Shown: one piece after another, positions 26,956 through 36,554 of the stretch
Layout of the letters: each line of letters starts with the position of its first letter
How positions within the stretch are numbered: position 1 is the stretch's first letter
Source of the DNA: JBNKWA01 sp050299555
GTDB taxonomy: Bacteria > Pseudomonadota > Alphaproteobacteria > Rhodobacterales > Rhodobacteraceae
Length of the DNA stretch: 64,000 nt
Assembly: GCA_050299555.1 (NCBI GenBank)
Contig: JBNKWA010000087.1
Coordinates: 100,930 to 164,929, forward strand
Direction: 5' to 3'
The notes under the pieces: model-generated
What the model saw: the letters and a program-made list of their open reading frames with translations, nothing else
Told to the model about the DNA's origin: nothing
Databases searched by the model: none
Made by a program: the position numbers and the translations under genes

Positions 26956-27759
26956 ATGGGCCGCCGGGATGGGGACAGTATCGGTGCGATTGGTACAAGT
27001 GGAACCCGCGATTTGGTCCGTGCCGTCAATTCATTGCTGATCGGGTTCATGGTGCTGGTCGGCCTGTGGACCCTCTTCCGAGACGAGATCGCGGTCGCCG
27101 ACCGCAAGATCCTGTTCGTCGGCAATTCCATCACCTTCGTCCATGACGTGCCGGGGCAGGTGCGCCGGCTGGCGGCCAGCGCGCCGGGCGGGCCGCGCTA
27201 TAACACCAGGATGATCGCCAGTGGCGGCTATACCCTGTCACAGCACCTGGCCGAGGGCTGGGCGGTAGGCGAGATCAGGACCGGGGTCTGGGACGTGGTG
27301 GTGCTGCAGGACTATTCGTCGGCGGCGTTCCATGCGTCGACGCGCGCCGACACCGAGGCATCGGTCGCCCGGCTGACCGAGGAGGCCGACGCCGCCGGGG
27401 CGGAGGTGGTGCTTTACGCCAACTGGGCGCCGGGCCAGGTGGCGACGGGCGCGCGCGACCGTGCGGTCGACCGGATCGCTGCCTTCTACGACGGACTGGG
27501 CACGGGCCGGGTGGCGTTGGTGGGCACCGTCTGGCGCCGGGCGGCGGAGCGCGGCATCGTCGGGCTGTACGGCCCCGACGGGCACCATGCCGACGTCAAG
27601 GGCGCCTTCGCGGCGGCGTTGGCGGTGCTCGGGACGCTGGGCGACGTGGACCCTGCCGACACCACCTGGACCCCCGCCGGCATCGGGCCGGACGAGGCGC
27701 GGGAACTGCGCCGGCTGGCCTCGGGTCTGACGCTGCGGTGGCGGCTGGCGGGGGACTGA
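26956..27759 (+). CDS. SGNH/GDSL-type hydrolase, membrane-anchored
   Basis: A hydrophobic segment near residues 24-42 (SLLIGFMVLVGLWTLF) looks like a signal anchor. The catalytic domain opens with KILFVGNSITF, the block I Ser motif of SGNH hydrolases, and the late DGHHADVKG segment supplies the Asp-His pair. An internal VVLQDYSS segment fits block III. The substrate could be an ester on a lipid or polysaccharide; I cannot decide. The start is uncertain: the ATG at 26956 or an internal ATG at 27049 just before the TM segment. Confidence 0.75.
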   Translation: MGRRDGDSIGAIGTSGTRDLVRAVNSLLIGFMVLVGLWTLFRDEIAVADRKILFVGNSITFVHDVPGQVRRLAASAPGGPRYNTRMIASGGYTLSQHLAEGWAVGEIRTGVWDVVVLQDYSSAAFHASTRADTEASVARLTEEADAAGAEVVLYANWAPGQVATGARDRAVDRIAAFYDGLGTGRVALVGTVWRRAAERGIVGLYGPDGHHADVKGAFAAALAVLGTLGDVDPADTTWTPAGIGPDEARELRRLASGLTLRWRLAGD

Positions 27760-27847
27760 TCCGGGGGACGGAACCGGGGCCATCGGGTGACTGGCGACAC
27801 AGGCGCAATAATCGCCGGATCGCCGCAATTGCACGGGCCCGCAGCGG

Positions 27848-27876
27848 TTGCACGCTGCCCTGGCCAATCCTATATA
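27848..27876 (+). promoter_or_regulatory. Promoter upstream of dnaK (heat-shock-like)
   Basis: TTGCAC (27848-27853) and TATATA (27871-27876) are 17 bases apart. The -10 context CCTATAT also fits the alphaproteobacterial RpoH consensus (CYTATNT), so the element may be read by both RpoD and RpoH. It lies about 100 bases before the dnaK ATG. Confidence 0.5.
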
Positions 27877-27979
27877 GCCCGACAGCCGACCGCACGCGGT
27901 CGTGTCATCGCTATTGGGATGGGGGCCGGGGGCCGCAACGGACCCGGACTCCGCTATCGCCGCAAGAAAGGATCGCTGA

Positions 27980-29890
<1,911 letters not shown>

Positions 29891-29908
29891 TCCCGTGACA
29901 CGCGGTAC

Positions 29909-29934
29909 GCGGTCCGCCGTCCCCGGCGGGCCGC
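29909..29934 (+). terminator. Hairpin between dnaK and dnaJ
   Basis: GCGGTCCGCC and GGCGGGCCGC pair around a six-base loop with one G-U pair; no U-run follows. It could attenuate read-through into dnaJ or stabilise the dnaK mRNA end. Confidence 0.4.
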
Positions 29935-29964
29935 TCTTGCGTTCAGTGAAGGGGTCCGCCGGTT

Positions 29965-31125
29965 ATGGCTAAGCGCGATTACTACGACGTTCTGGGGGTC
30001 AAGAAGGGCGCCTCGGACGACGACATCAAGAAGGCGTACCGGGCCAAGGCGCGCGAGCTTCACCCTGACCGCAACCCCGACAAGCCGGACTCGGCGGACA
30101 AGTTCAAGGAAGTGAACGAGGCCTACGACGTCCTCAAGGACGGCCAGAAGAAGGCCGCCTATGACCGCTTCGGCCACGCCGCCTTCGACGGCGGTATGGG
30201 CGGGGCCGGGGCCGGCGGCTTCCGCCCCGGTGCCGGCGGCCAGCAGGGCGGGGCGGATTTCGCTTCGGCCTTCTCGGACATCTTCGACGACCTGTTCGGC
30301 AACTTCGCCCAGGGCGGGGGCCCGCGGCGGCAGGGTCGGGCGACCCGCGGCTCGGACCTGCGCTACAACCTGCGGGTGTCGCTCGAGGATGCCTGGCGCG
30401 GCCGGCAGTCGGCGATCCGGGTGCCGGGTTCGGTGGCCTGCGAGACCTGTTCGGGCACCGGCGCCGAGGGCGGCGCCGAGCCCAGCACCTGCCCGACCTG
30501 TTCGGGCATGGGCAAGGTCAGGGCGCAGCAGGGCTTCTTCACCGTCGAGCGGACCTGCCCGACCTGCTCGGGCCGCGGTCAGATCATCAAGAACCCCTGC
30601 GCCGCCTGCGGCGGTGCCGGCCGGGTCCAGAAGGAGCGCTCGCTCAACGTCAACATCCCGCCAGGGGTCGAGACCGGCACCCGCATCCGCCTGGCCGGCG
30701 AGGGCGAGGCCGGGCTGCGGGGCGGCCCGCCGGGCGATCTCTACATCTTCATCGAGGTGGCCCCGCACGCCATCTTCGAGCGCGAGGGGCAGAACCTGTT
30801 CTGCCGCATCCCGGTGTCGATGCCCACAGCGGCCCTTGGCGGCGAGATCGAGGCGCCCACCATCGACGGCGGCCGCACCCGGGTTAAGGTGCCGGCGGGG
30901 GTTCAGTCGGGCCGCCAGCTGCGCCTGCGCGGCAAGGGCATGCCGCCGCTGAGGGGCAGCGGCCACGGCGACCTGATGATCGAGCTTGCGGTGGAGACGC
31001 CGGTCAATCTGACCGGGCGCCAGAAGGAGCTGCTGAAGGAGTTCGAGGCCGCCGGCAAGGACAACAACCCCGAGGGGCAGGACTTCTTCTCGCGGGTGCG
31101 CAGCTTCTGGGAAGGCAAGAAGTAG
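29965..31125 (+). CDS. dnaJ: Chaperone DnaJ (Hsp40)
   Basis: DnaJ stimulates DnaK ATPase. The J domain is at residues 4-70 with the HPD motif (ELHPDRNP), then a Gly/Phe-rich linker, four zinc-binding CxxCxGxG repeats (CETCSGTG, CPTCSGMG, CPTCSGRG, CAACGGAG), and the two C-terminal substrate-binding barrels. At 386 residues it is a full class A DnaJ. It is probably co-transcribed with dnaK. Confidence 0.98.
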   Translation: MAKRDYYDVLGVKKGASDDDIKKAYRAKARELHPDRNPDKPDSADKFKEVNEAYDVLKDGQKKAAYDRFGHAAFDGGMGGAGAGGFRPGAGGQQGGADFASAFSDIFDDLFGNFAQGGGPRRQGRATRGSDLRYNLRVSLEDAWRGRQSAIRVPGSVACETCSGTGAEGGAEPSTCPTCSGMGKVRAQQGFFTVERTCPTCSGRGQIIKNPCAACGGAGRVQKERSLNVNIPPGVETGTRIRLAGEGEAGLRGGPPGDLYIFIEVAPHAIFEREGQNLFCRIPVSMPTAALGGEIEAPTIDGGRTRVKVPAGVQSGRQLRLRGKGMPPLRGSGHGDLMIELAVETPVNLTGRQKELLKEFEAAGKDNNPEGQDFFSRVRSFWEGKK

Positions 31126-31206
31126 CCGCCCCCGGGTCCCGCGCCACACCTTGACAGCGGCCGCGCCGGCCTGTCCCCTGGTGCTTCCGCCCGCCTGGGA
31201 AGCGCC

Positions 31207-31824
31207 ATGAGCCTCGACCTCGCATCGCTGTCGCTGTTCGCCGCCGCGCTGATGGTCGCCGCCGGGGCGCCCGGACCTTCTGTCGTGGCGCTGGTCTGCC
31301 GGGTGATCGCTGCCGGCTGGCGCGATGTTCTGCCGTTCCTGGCCGCCATGTGGATCGGCGAGATCCTGTGGCTGCTGGCAGCGGTTTTCGGGCTCGGGGC
31401 GCTGGCCGAGGCCTTTCACGAAGCCTTCCTGGTGCTGAAATGGGCCGGCATCGCCTATCTGGTCTGGCTCGCCTGGGGGATGTGGCGGGCGGAACCCGGC
31501 GGGGCGGCCGCGGCGCTGCCTTCTGCCCGGGCGCCGCGGCGGATGTTCATGGCCGGCATGGCGGTGACCCTGGGCAACCCGAAGATCATGGTGTTCTACC
31601 TGGCGCTCCTGCCCAACCTCGTGCCGGTCGGGGCACTGACGGGATCGGACGCGGCGGCGCTGGCGGCAACGGCGCTGCTGGTACTGGCGGCGGTGGACCT
31701 TGCGTGGGTGGCGGTGGCCGGCCGTGCCCGGCGGCTTTTGCGCTCGCCGCGGGCGGTCAGGATCGCCAACCGGGTCGGCGCCGGGCTTCTGGGCGGTGCG
31801 GCCGGGGCGATGGCGGCGAACTGA
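31207..31824 (+). CDS. LysE/RhtB-family amino acid exporter
   Basis: The 205-residue protein has about six membrane segments, with the family features GAPGPSVVALVCRVIAAG in the first helix pair, AGIAYLVWLAWGMWR, and MAVTLGNPKIMVFYLALLP. LysE/RhtB proteins export amino acids or homoserine lactones; the substrate is unknown. It is 81 bases after dnaJ and is followed by a 360-base gap rich in hairpins. Confidence 0.9.
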   Translation: MSLDLASLSLFAAALMVAAGAPGPSVVALVCRVIAAGWRDVLPFLAAMWIGEILWLLAAVFGLGALAEAFHEAFLVLKWAGIAYLVWLAWGMWRAEPGGAAAALPSARAPRRMFMAGMAVTLGNPKIMVFYLALLPNLVPVGALTGSDAAALAATALLVLAAVDLAWVAVAGRARRLLRSPRAVRIANRVGAGLLGGAAGAMAAN

Positions 31825-31867
31825 GGCGCCTGAACGGGATCGCCCCTCGCCCCGCCGCTTCCCGGGG

Positions 31868-31893
31868 CGCTCCCCACCCGCCCTCCCTCGCGC
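31868..31893 (+). repeat. Intergenic repeat family B, copy 1
   Basis: These 26 bases recur at 63873-63898 with two substitutions (24 of 26 identical). The copy here is the left part of an inverted repeat, 31877-31896 with 31906-31923, whose arms pair almost fully around a nine-base loop. Confidence 0.6.
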
Positions 31894-32000
31894 CCCGGAG
31901 CCGGCGGGGCGAGGGAGGGCGGGATGCGACTTGCGGGGGTTGGCGCTCTGGTTCCGGGTGCGACGCCGGGATCGGCGCGTGATGCCATCCGATGTCGGGA

Positions 32001-32043
32001 CCCGCGCGCAGGGCGGCCCCGCAAGGGGCCGCGGGCGCGCGGG
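32001..32043 (+). repeat. Long GC hairpin in the lysE-maeB gap
   Basis: An inner stem GCGGCCCC/GGGGCCGC closes on a GCAA tetraloop and an outer stem CCCGCGCGC/GCGCGCGGG extends it through a small internal loop. It has no poly-T tail. Confidence 0.5.
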
Positions 32044-32149
32044 CCGGGCCCAAACCGTTGGAGCGCGCCAGCCGCAGGCGGGCGGCGACGGAGGGCGGGA
32101 GCGCCCCGGGCGCCGCGCCTCACGACCCAGGTCCCTCGCACGTCAGGCG

Positions 32150-32176
32150 GGGAAACGGTCCGGTGGTCCGTTTCCC
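32150..32176 (-). terminator. Hairpin downstream of maeB
   Basis: GGGAAACGG and CCGTTTCCC form a perfect nine-base-pair stem with a nine-base loop, starting nine bases past the maeB stop. There is no U-run; it may serve both maeB and lysE as a convergent transcription barrier. Confidence 0.5.
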
Positions 32177-32184
32177 TTTCCGCC

Positions 32185-34443
32185 TCACCCCACCCTGCAC
32201 GCGGCCATCACCGCCATGTTGAGGATGTCGCTGACGGTGGAGGTGGTTGAGCAGAGCTGGATCGGCTTGTCGACGCCGGACAGGATCGGCCCGATGACCG
32301 TCGCCCCGGCCATCTCCTGCATCAGCTTGACCGAGATCGAGGCCGAGTGCCGCGCCGGCACCACCAGGATGTTGGCCGGGCCGGAAAGGCGGCAGAACGG
32401 GTAGCTTCTGCGCACCTCCTCGTTCAGGGCCACGTCCACAGTCATCTCGCCATCGAACTCGAAATCGACGCCGCGCGCCTCGAGGATCCTGGGCGCCTCG
32501 GCCATCTTCACGGCCCGCTCGCTGACCGGATAGCCGAAGTTGGAGAAGCTGGCGAAGGCCACCCGCGGCTCGAGGCCCAGGTCGCGGGCGACCGTGGCCG
32601 CCCGCTCGGCGATGACGGCAAGGTCCTCGGCCTCGGGCCATTCATGCACCAGCGTGTCGGCGATCAGCACCAGCCGGCCGCGCAGCAGCACCGCGGTGAC
32701 CCCGACCGCCCCGTCGCGCGGCCCGGCATCGAAGACGTGGTTCAGGAGTGCCAGCACATGCGCCGACTTGCGGGTGGCGCCGGTGACCATGCCGTCGGCC
32801 ATGTCGTGCCTGAGCAGCAGCGCGCTGAACACGTGCCGGTCGCGGGAGGCCATGACATGGGCGTCGCGCTGGTCGATGCCGCGCCGCTGCAGGCGCCGGT
32901 AGAGCGTCGCCTTCATCTCTTCGAGATTGCCCACGCTGGCGGCGTTGACGATCTCCAGGTCGTCGATCGCCTCGGGCATGCCGGCGGCGGCAAGGAACTC
33001 CTGGACCTGCTCGCGCCGGCCCACCACCACCGGCTGGCCCAGCCCGCCGCGCTTGAAGGCGACGGCCGCCCGCACCACGTGCTCGTCATCGCCCTCGGCG
33101 AACAGGATCCGCGCCTGCTCGCGCCGGGCCCGTGCATAAAGCGACTGCAGGATCGCCGCGGTCGGGTCGAGCCGCGCCTTGAGGTCGGCCTCGTAGGCCT
33201 CCATGTCGACGATCGGCCGCCGCGCCGCGCCTGACTTTACGCCGGCCCGCGCCACCGCCGGCGGCACCACGTGGATCAGCCGCGGATCGAAAGGCGTCGG
33301 GATGATGTAGTCGGGACCGAAGCTCAGCTTGCGGCCATAGGCCAGCGCCACCTCGTCGGGCACGTCGTCGCGGGCCAGCCGCGCCAGCGCCGAGGCGCAG
33401 GCAAGCTTCATCTCTTCGTTGATGGCGCGGGCGTGGATGTCGAGCGCGCCGCGGAAGAGATAGGGAAAGCCCAGCACGTTGTTGACCTGGTTGGGATAGT
33501 CGGACCGCCCGGTGGCGATGATGACGTCGGGCCGAACCTCGCGGGCCTCCTCGGGGGTGATCTCCGGATCGGGATTGGCCATGGCGAAGATCACCGGATG
33601 TTCGGCCATGGTCCGCACCATGGCCGGCGTCACCGCGCCCTTGGCCGAGACGCCAAGGAACACGTCGGCGCCCTTCATCGCTTCCTCAAGCGTTCGCGCC
33701 CTGGTCTCGATCGCGTGCGCCGACTTCCACTGGTTCATGCCCTCGGTGCGACCCTTGTAGATCACGCCCTTGGTGTCGCAGGCGATGCAGTTCTCGTGCC
33801 GGGCCCCCATCGCCTTCAGAAGCTCGATGCAGGCAATGCCGGCGGCGCCGGCCCCGTTCAGCACGATCCGGCAATCCTCGATCTTCTTGCCGGTCAGGTG
33901 CAGCGCGTTCATCAGCCCGGCGGCACAGATCACGGCGGTGCCGTGCTGGTCGTCGTGGAAGACGGGAATGTCCATCTCCTCCTTCAGGCGCTGCTCGATG
34001 ATGAAGCATTCCGGAGCCTTGATGTCCTCGAGGTTGATGCCGCCGAAGCTGGGGCCCATCAGCCGGACCGCGCGGCAGAACTCGTCGGGGTCCTCGGTGT
34101 CGAGCTCGATGTCGATGGCGTTGACGTCGGCGAAGCGCTTGAACAGCACCGCCTTGCCCTCCATCACCGGCTTGGAGGCCAGCGCGCCGAGATTGCCGAG
34201 GCCGAGGATCGCGGTGCCGTTGGTGATCACCGCGACCAGGTTGCCCTTGGAGGTGTAGTCATAGGCCGTTCCCGGATCCTCGGCGATGGCCCGGACCGGG
34301 ACGGCGACGCCCGGCGAGTAGGCAAGGCTGAGGTCGCGCTGCGTCGCCATCGGCGTCGACGCGTTGATCTCCAGCTTTCCCGGGCGCGGGTGCAGGTGAT
34401 AGTGCAGCGCTTCCTCGTCGGTAAGCCGCGTCTTGTGCGCCAT
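32185..34443 (-). CDS. maeB: NADP-dependent malic enzyme with phosphotransacetylase-like domain
   Basis: The protein (752 residues) decarboxylates malate to pyruvate. The N-terminal malic domain shows AYSPGVAVPVRAI, NGTAILGLGNLGALASKPVMEGKA and FHDDQHGTAVICAAGLMNAL; the NAD(P)-binding loop is NGAGAAGIACIELL. From about residue 430 a PTA/PTB-like domain follows, which in MaeB proteins regulates activity by acyl-CoA binding and is not an active transacetylase. The ATG at 34443 is preceded by AAGGA. It supplies NADPH and pyruvate from C4 acids. Confidence 0.95.
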   Translation of the reverse strand: MAHKTRLTDEEALHYHLHPRPGKLEINASTPMATQRDLSLAYSPGVAVPVRAIAEDPGTAYDYTSKGNLVAVITNGTAILGLGNLGALASKPVMEGKAVLFKRFADVNAIDIELDTEDPDEFCRAVRLMGPSFGGINLEDIKAPECFIIEQRLKEEMDIPVFHDDQHGTAVICAAGLMNALHLTGKKIEDCRIVLNGAGAAGIACIELLKAMGARHENCIACDTKGVIYKGRTEGMNQWKSAHAIETRARTLEEAMKGADVFLGVSAKGAVTPAMVRTMAEHPVIFAMANPDPEITPEEAREVRPDVIIATGRSDYPNQVNNVLGFPYLFRGALDIHARAINEEMKLACASALARLARDDVPDEVALAYGRKLSFGPDYIIPTPFDPRLIHVVPPAVARAGVKSGAARRPIVDMEAYEADLKARLDPTAAILQSLYARARREQARILFAEGDDEHVVRAAVAFKRGGLGQPVVVGRREQVQEFLAAAGMPEAIDDLEIVNAASVGNLEEMKATLYRRLQRRGIDQRDAHVMASRDRHVFSALLLRHDMADGMVTGATRKSAHVLALLNHVFDAGPRDGAVGVTAVLLRGRLVLIADTLVHEWPEAEDLAVIAERAATVARDLGLEPRVAFASFSNFGYPVSERAVKMAEAPRILEARGVDFEFDGEMTVDVALNEEVRRSYPFCRLSGPANILVVPARHSASISVKLMQEMAGATVIGPILSGVDKPIQLCSTTSTVSDILNMAVMAACRVG

Positions 34444-34546
34444 GCTGGGGTATCCTTCCCGTTGCCTGGTTGGGACTGTATGGGTGCCCCGGGGTTGGCA
34501 CAAGGCAGGCCTGTCCCCGAAGCCGCGCGGCGCGGCCCGCCCGGTG

Positions 34547-35803
34547 TCAGCGTCGCCGCCGCCGCGCCCCACCCAGCCGCGGGGTACTGATCAGGCCCTC
34601 GTAGGAGTTCGTCAGGATTTCCGCCTCGGTCCGTGCTGCGATCTCGCGGCCAAGGGCGATGGTCACCGCCACCGTGGAATAGAGCAGCACCGGCTCGCCC
34701 GCCATTCCGGCGACCCGCAACACCACCCAGATCGCCAAGAGGATCGCGGCCTTGATCCCGATCCCCACAAGCATGACCTTTCGGGTCACCCGCCGCAGGA
34801 AATCCTCGGTGGTTTTCAGCGGCCGCAGCCCCTGGATGAACTGGGCCCCCTCGTGCAGTTGTCGGGACACCAGGTAGGGGTCGAACTTCACCGTGAAGAT
34901 CAGCCACGAGAACAGCGCCATGCAGGGAACCAGCACGACCGTGAAGAGCAGGCTGGAAGGGTCCTGAAGGTCGCGTTCCAGCATCGATCCGGGCACCAGG
35001 TAGTGGGCGCCGGTGGCGATCAGGCCGACCAGCACGGCGCCCCGCACCGCCGCGTCGCCAACGGCATAGTCGAGCGGGATCGGCATCGGCATGGTGCGGC
35101 CGGTGCGGACCTGGGTCACCGGCAGCTCGCGATAGGTGCTGTAGGTGACGAGGATCGCCCAGAAGATCGCCAGCGCCAGAACCCCGGCCAGGGCACCTCG
35201 GGCGATCCCGCCGGTGACCTGCTCGCCCGCGTCCTCCAGCACCCAGACCCCGACCGAGGCCGCGACGCTGGACGCGGTCAAAACCCCGGTGCCACTGCCG
35301 ACGCCGCGCTTGTCGATGGCGATGACGCAGCCGGTCGCGATCAGCGCGCCGAGGACCAGCCAGGCGACGGGCGCCCAGAAGCTGCCGCCGGCATGGAACA
35401 CCCGGACCGCGGCCATGGCGTTCAGCACCGCCAGGACCACCGCGACGATCCGCGTCCAGGTCTCGTAGCGCCGCTCGGTCGCGGTGCCGCCCTTCTCCAG
35501 TGGCCGGAAATAGGGCACGAACGGCTTCAGCGCCGAGATCAGCGACGCCGCCTCGACATAGGGCAGAAATCCCAGGATCAGCAGGCCCACGCCGATCCTG
35601 ACCCCGCCGCCGGCGATCAGGTAGTCGTGGATCCTGACCAGCGCGTAGGTGTCGACCAGCCGCGCCAGCTCGGCCGCCGGCACAGCGAGGCCCGGCACCG
35701 GCACAACCATCCCGGCATGGTAGACCGCCACCATGGCCAGGCTGGTCAGGTACTTGCGCACCGTCTGTCGCGGCATGTCGCGCCAGTCGGGGACGACGGC
35801 CAT
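34547..35803 (-). CDS. Divergent SecY-family membrane protein (SecY paralogue)
   Basis: The 418-residue protein has about ten membrane segments and aligns along its whole length with SecY. Landmarks compared with E. coli SecY: VPVPGL...LARL for IPIPGI...LAKL; ILGFLPYVEAASLI for ALGIMPYISASIII (TM2b); LEKGGTATERRYETWTR for IKKEGESGRRKISQYTR; DKRGVGSGTGVL for TERGIGNGISII; FTVKFDPYLVSRQLHEGAQFIQGLRPLKTTEDFLRRVTRK for the region around Arg357, which is kept; and a final TNSYEGL. Differences include Glu after the TM2 pore-ring position, loss of the second Gly of GIRPG, and weak conservation of the plug region. The ATG overlaps the stop of the upstream small gene (TAATG). Canonical secY lies in ribosomal-protein operons, so this should be a second copy. 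No SecA2 or Asp genes are nearby. Family call is firm; function is unknown. Confidence 0.8.
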   Translation of the reverse strand: MAVVPDWRDMPRQTVRKYLTSLAMVAVYHAGMVVPVPGLAVPAAELARLVDTYALVRIHDYLIAGGGVRIGVGLLILGFLPYVEAASLISALKPFVPYFRPLEKGGTATERRYETWTRIVAVVLAVLNAMAAVRVFHAGGSFWAPVAWLVLGALIATGCVIAIDKRGVGSGTGVLTASSVAASVGVWVLEDAGEQVTGGIARGALAGVLALAIFWAILVTYSTYRELPVTQVRTGRTMPMPIPLDYAVGDAAVRGAVLVGLIATGAHYLVPGSMLERDLQDPSSLLFTVVLVPCMALFSWLIFTVKFDPYLVSRQLHEGAQFIQGLRPLKTTEDFLRRVTRKVMLVGIGIKAAILLAIWVVLRVAGMAGEPVLLYSTVAVTIALGREIAARTEAEILTNSYEGLISTPRLGGARRRRR

Positions 35804-35982
35804 TACTCGGGCGCCCCCGGCACCGTTCCGGGCAGACCATCGCGTATCTCGATGGCCACGACCCGCACCGTCAGGGTGATGACGCCGAGGACGAGGAACA
35901 TGGCCAGGAGCAGCCCGGCCCGCGAAAGGCTCTCCCGAACGCTCGGGCGCCGGTATCCGCCGAGGCTGGTTTTGTGGTCCAT
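35803..35982 (-). CDS. Small single-TM protein coupled to the SecY paralogue (possible SecE-like partner)
   Basis: The 59-residue protein has a basic N-terminal segment (GGYRRPSVRESLSR) and one membrane helix (AGLLLAMFLVLGVITLTVRVV), then a short polar tail. The size and topology are those of alphaproteobacterial SecE, and PSVRES is reminiscent of the WPSRRET segment before the SecE helix; the usual Trp is absent. The stop codon shares a base with the start of the SecY-like gene (TAATG), a sign of coupled synthesis. I chose the ATG at 35982 over a TTG at 36033. The link to SecE is inference from context and a short motif. Confidence 0.55.
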   Translation of the reverse strand: MDHKTSLGGYRRPSVRESLSRAGLLLAMFLVLGVITLTVRVVAIEIRDGLPGTVPGAPE

Positions 35983-36067
35983 CCCTCCGGTCCCCCGAAA
36001 GGAAGTCTGGGCGGTGCGGCGCCCGCCTGTCAACGGCGCCGTCGCAGACCCCAGGGCGACACCCGGA

Positions 36068-36481
36068 TCAGATCGAAGCGGGATCGGGAACCTTTTCAGC
36101 CTGAATCAGGCCGGAGCGGTCTTGGTCCGGTCCGCCACGAAGTCGGCCACGCCGAGCGCCGGGTGCGGGCCGACCGAGGCCCGGCAGCCGGGGCGCGCCC
36201 ACGAGGCGGCGTAATGCGGCGAGGTCATCGACAACTGGTGCTCGAGCCACTGCAGGCCTGGTTTCGGCGTCGTCGAGCGCGTGCAGGTGTAGCTGGTCGG
36301 CGAGCGCCAGCCAGACGTCAACGGCGTCCTCGGAAGTGGGGTCGCTGCCGGCGCCGAGTCTGTCGGCCACCCGCCGCACCAGCGTGTCGGTGTCGAGCGG
36401 CTTGCGCGACAGGTCCTCGAACACCGCCCTGGTGTCCGCTGCGGTGTCGTTCTGGTAGAGCCCGGTTCCCCACATGCCCAT
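36068..36481 (-). pseudogene. Small MGxWGTG-type (DUF4259-like) gene with probable frameshift
   Basis: The N-terminus MGMWGTGLYQNDTAADTR matches the start of DUF4259-like proteins of unknown function. The frame from 36481 runs to 36068, but after about position 36275 its codons lose the high GC at third positions that marks real genes here. From there a neighbouring frame (ending with a stop at 36106) takes over the coding bias and reads PGLQWLEHQLSMTSPHYAASW and onward. This points to a single-base frameshift near 36262-36280, either genuine decay or a sequencing error. Upstream it is divergent from mutS. Confidence 0.55.
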
Positions 36482-36554
36482 TGCCGCCCTCCGCCTTGCG
36501 TGTCGCCGGCACCCTTCCTAGGAATGACGGCGAAATGGTGACCGGGGCCCCCGC

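Larger units (their letters stand above)
31825..32184. other. 360-base non-coding gap between convergent lysE and maeB
   Basis: No credible gene is visible. The gap holds one copy of repeat family B within an inverted repeat and two further strong hairpins (listed separately), so it is mostly structured sequence between two converging transcripts. Confidence 0.6.
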
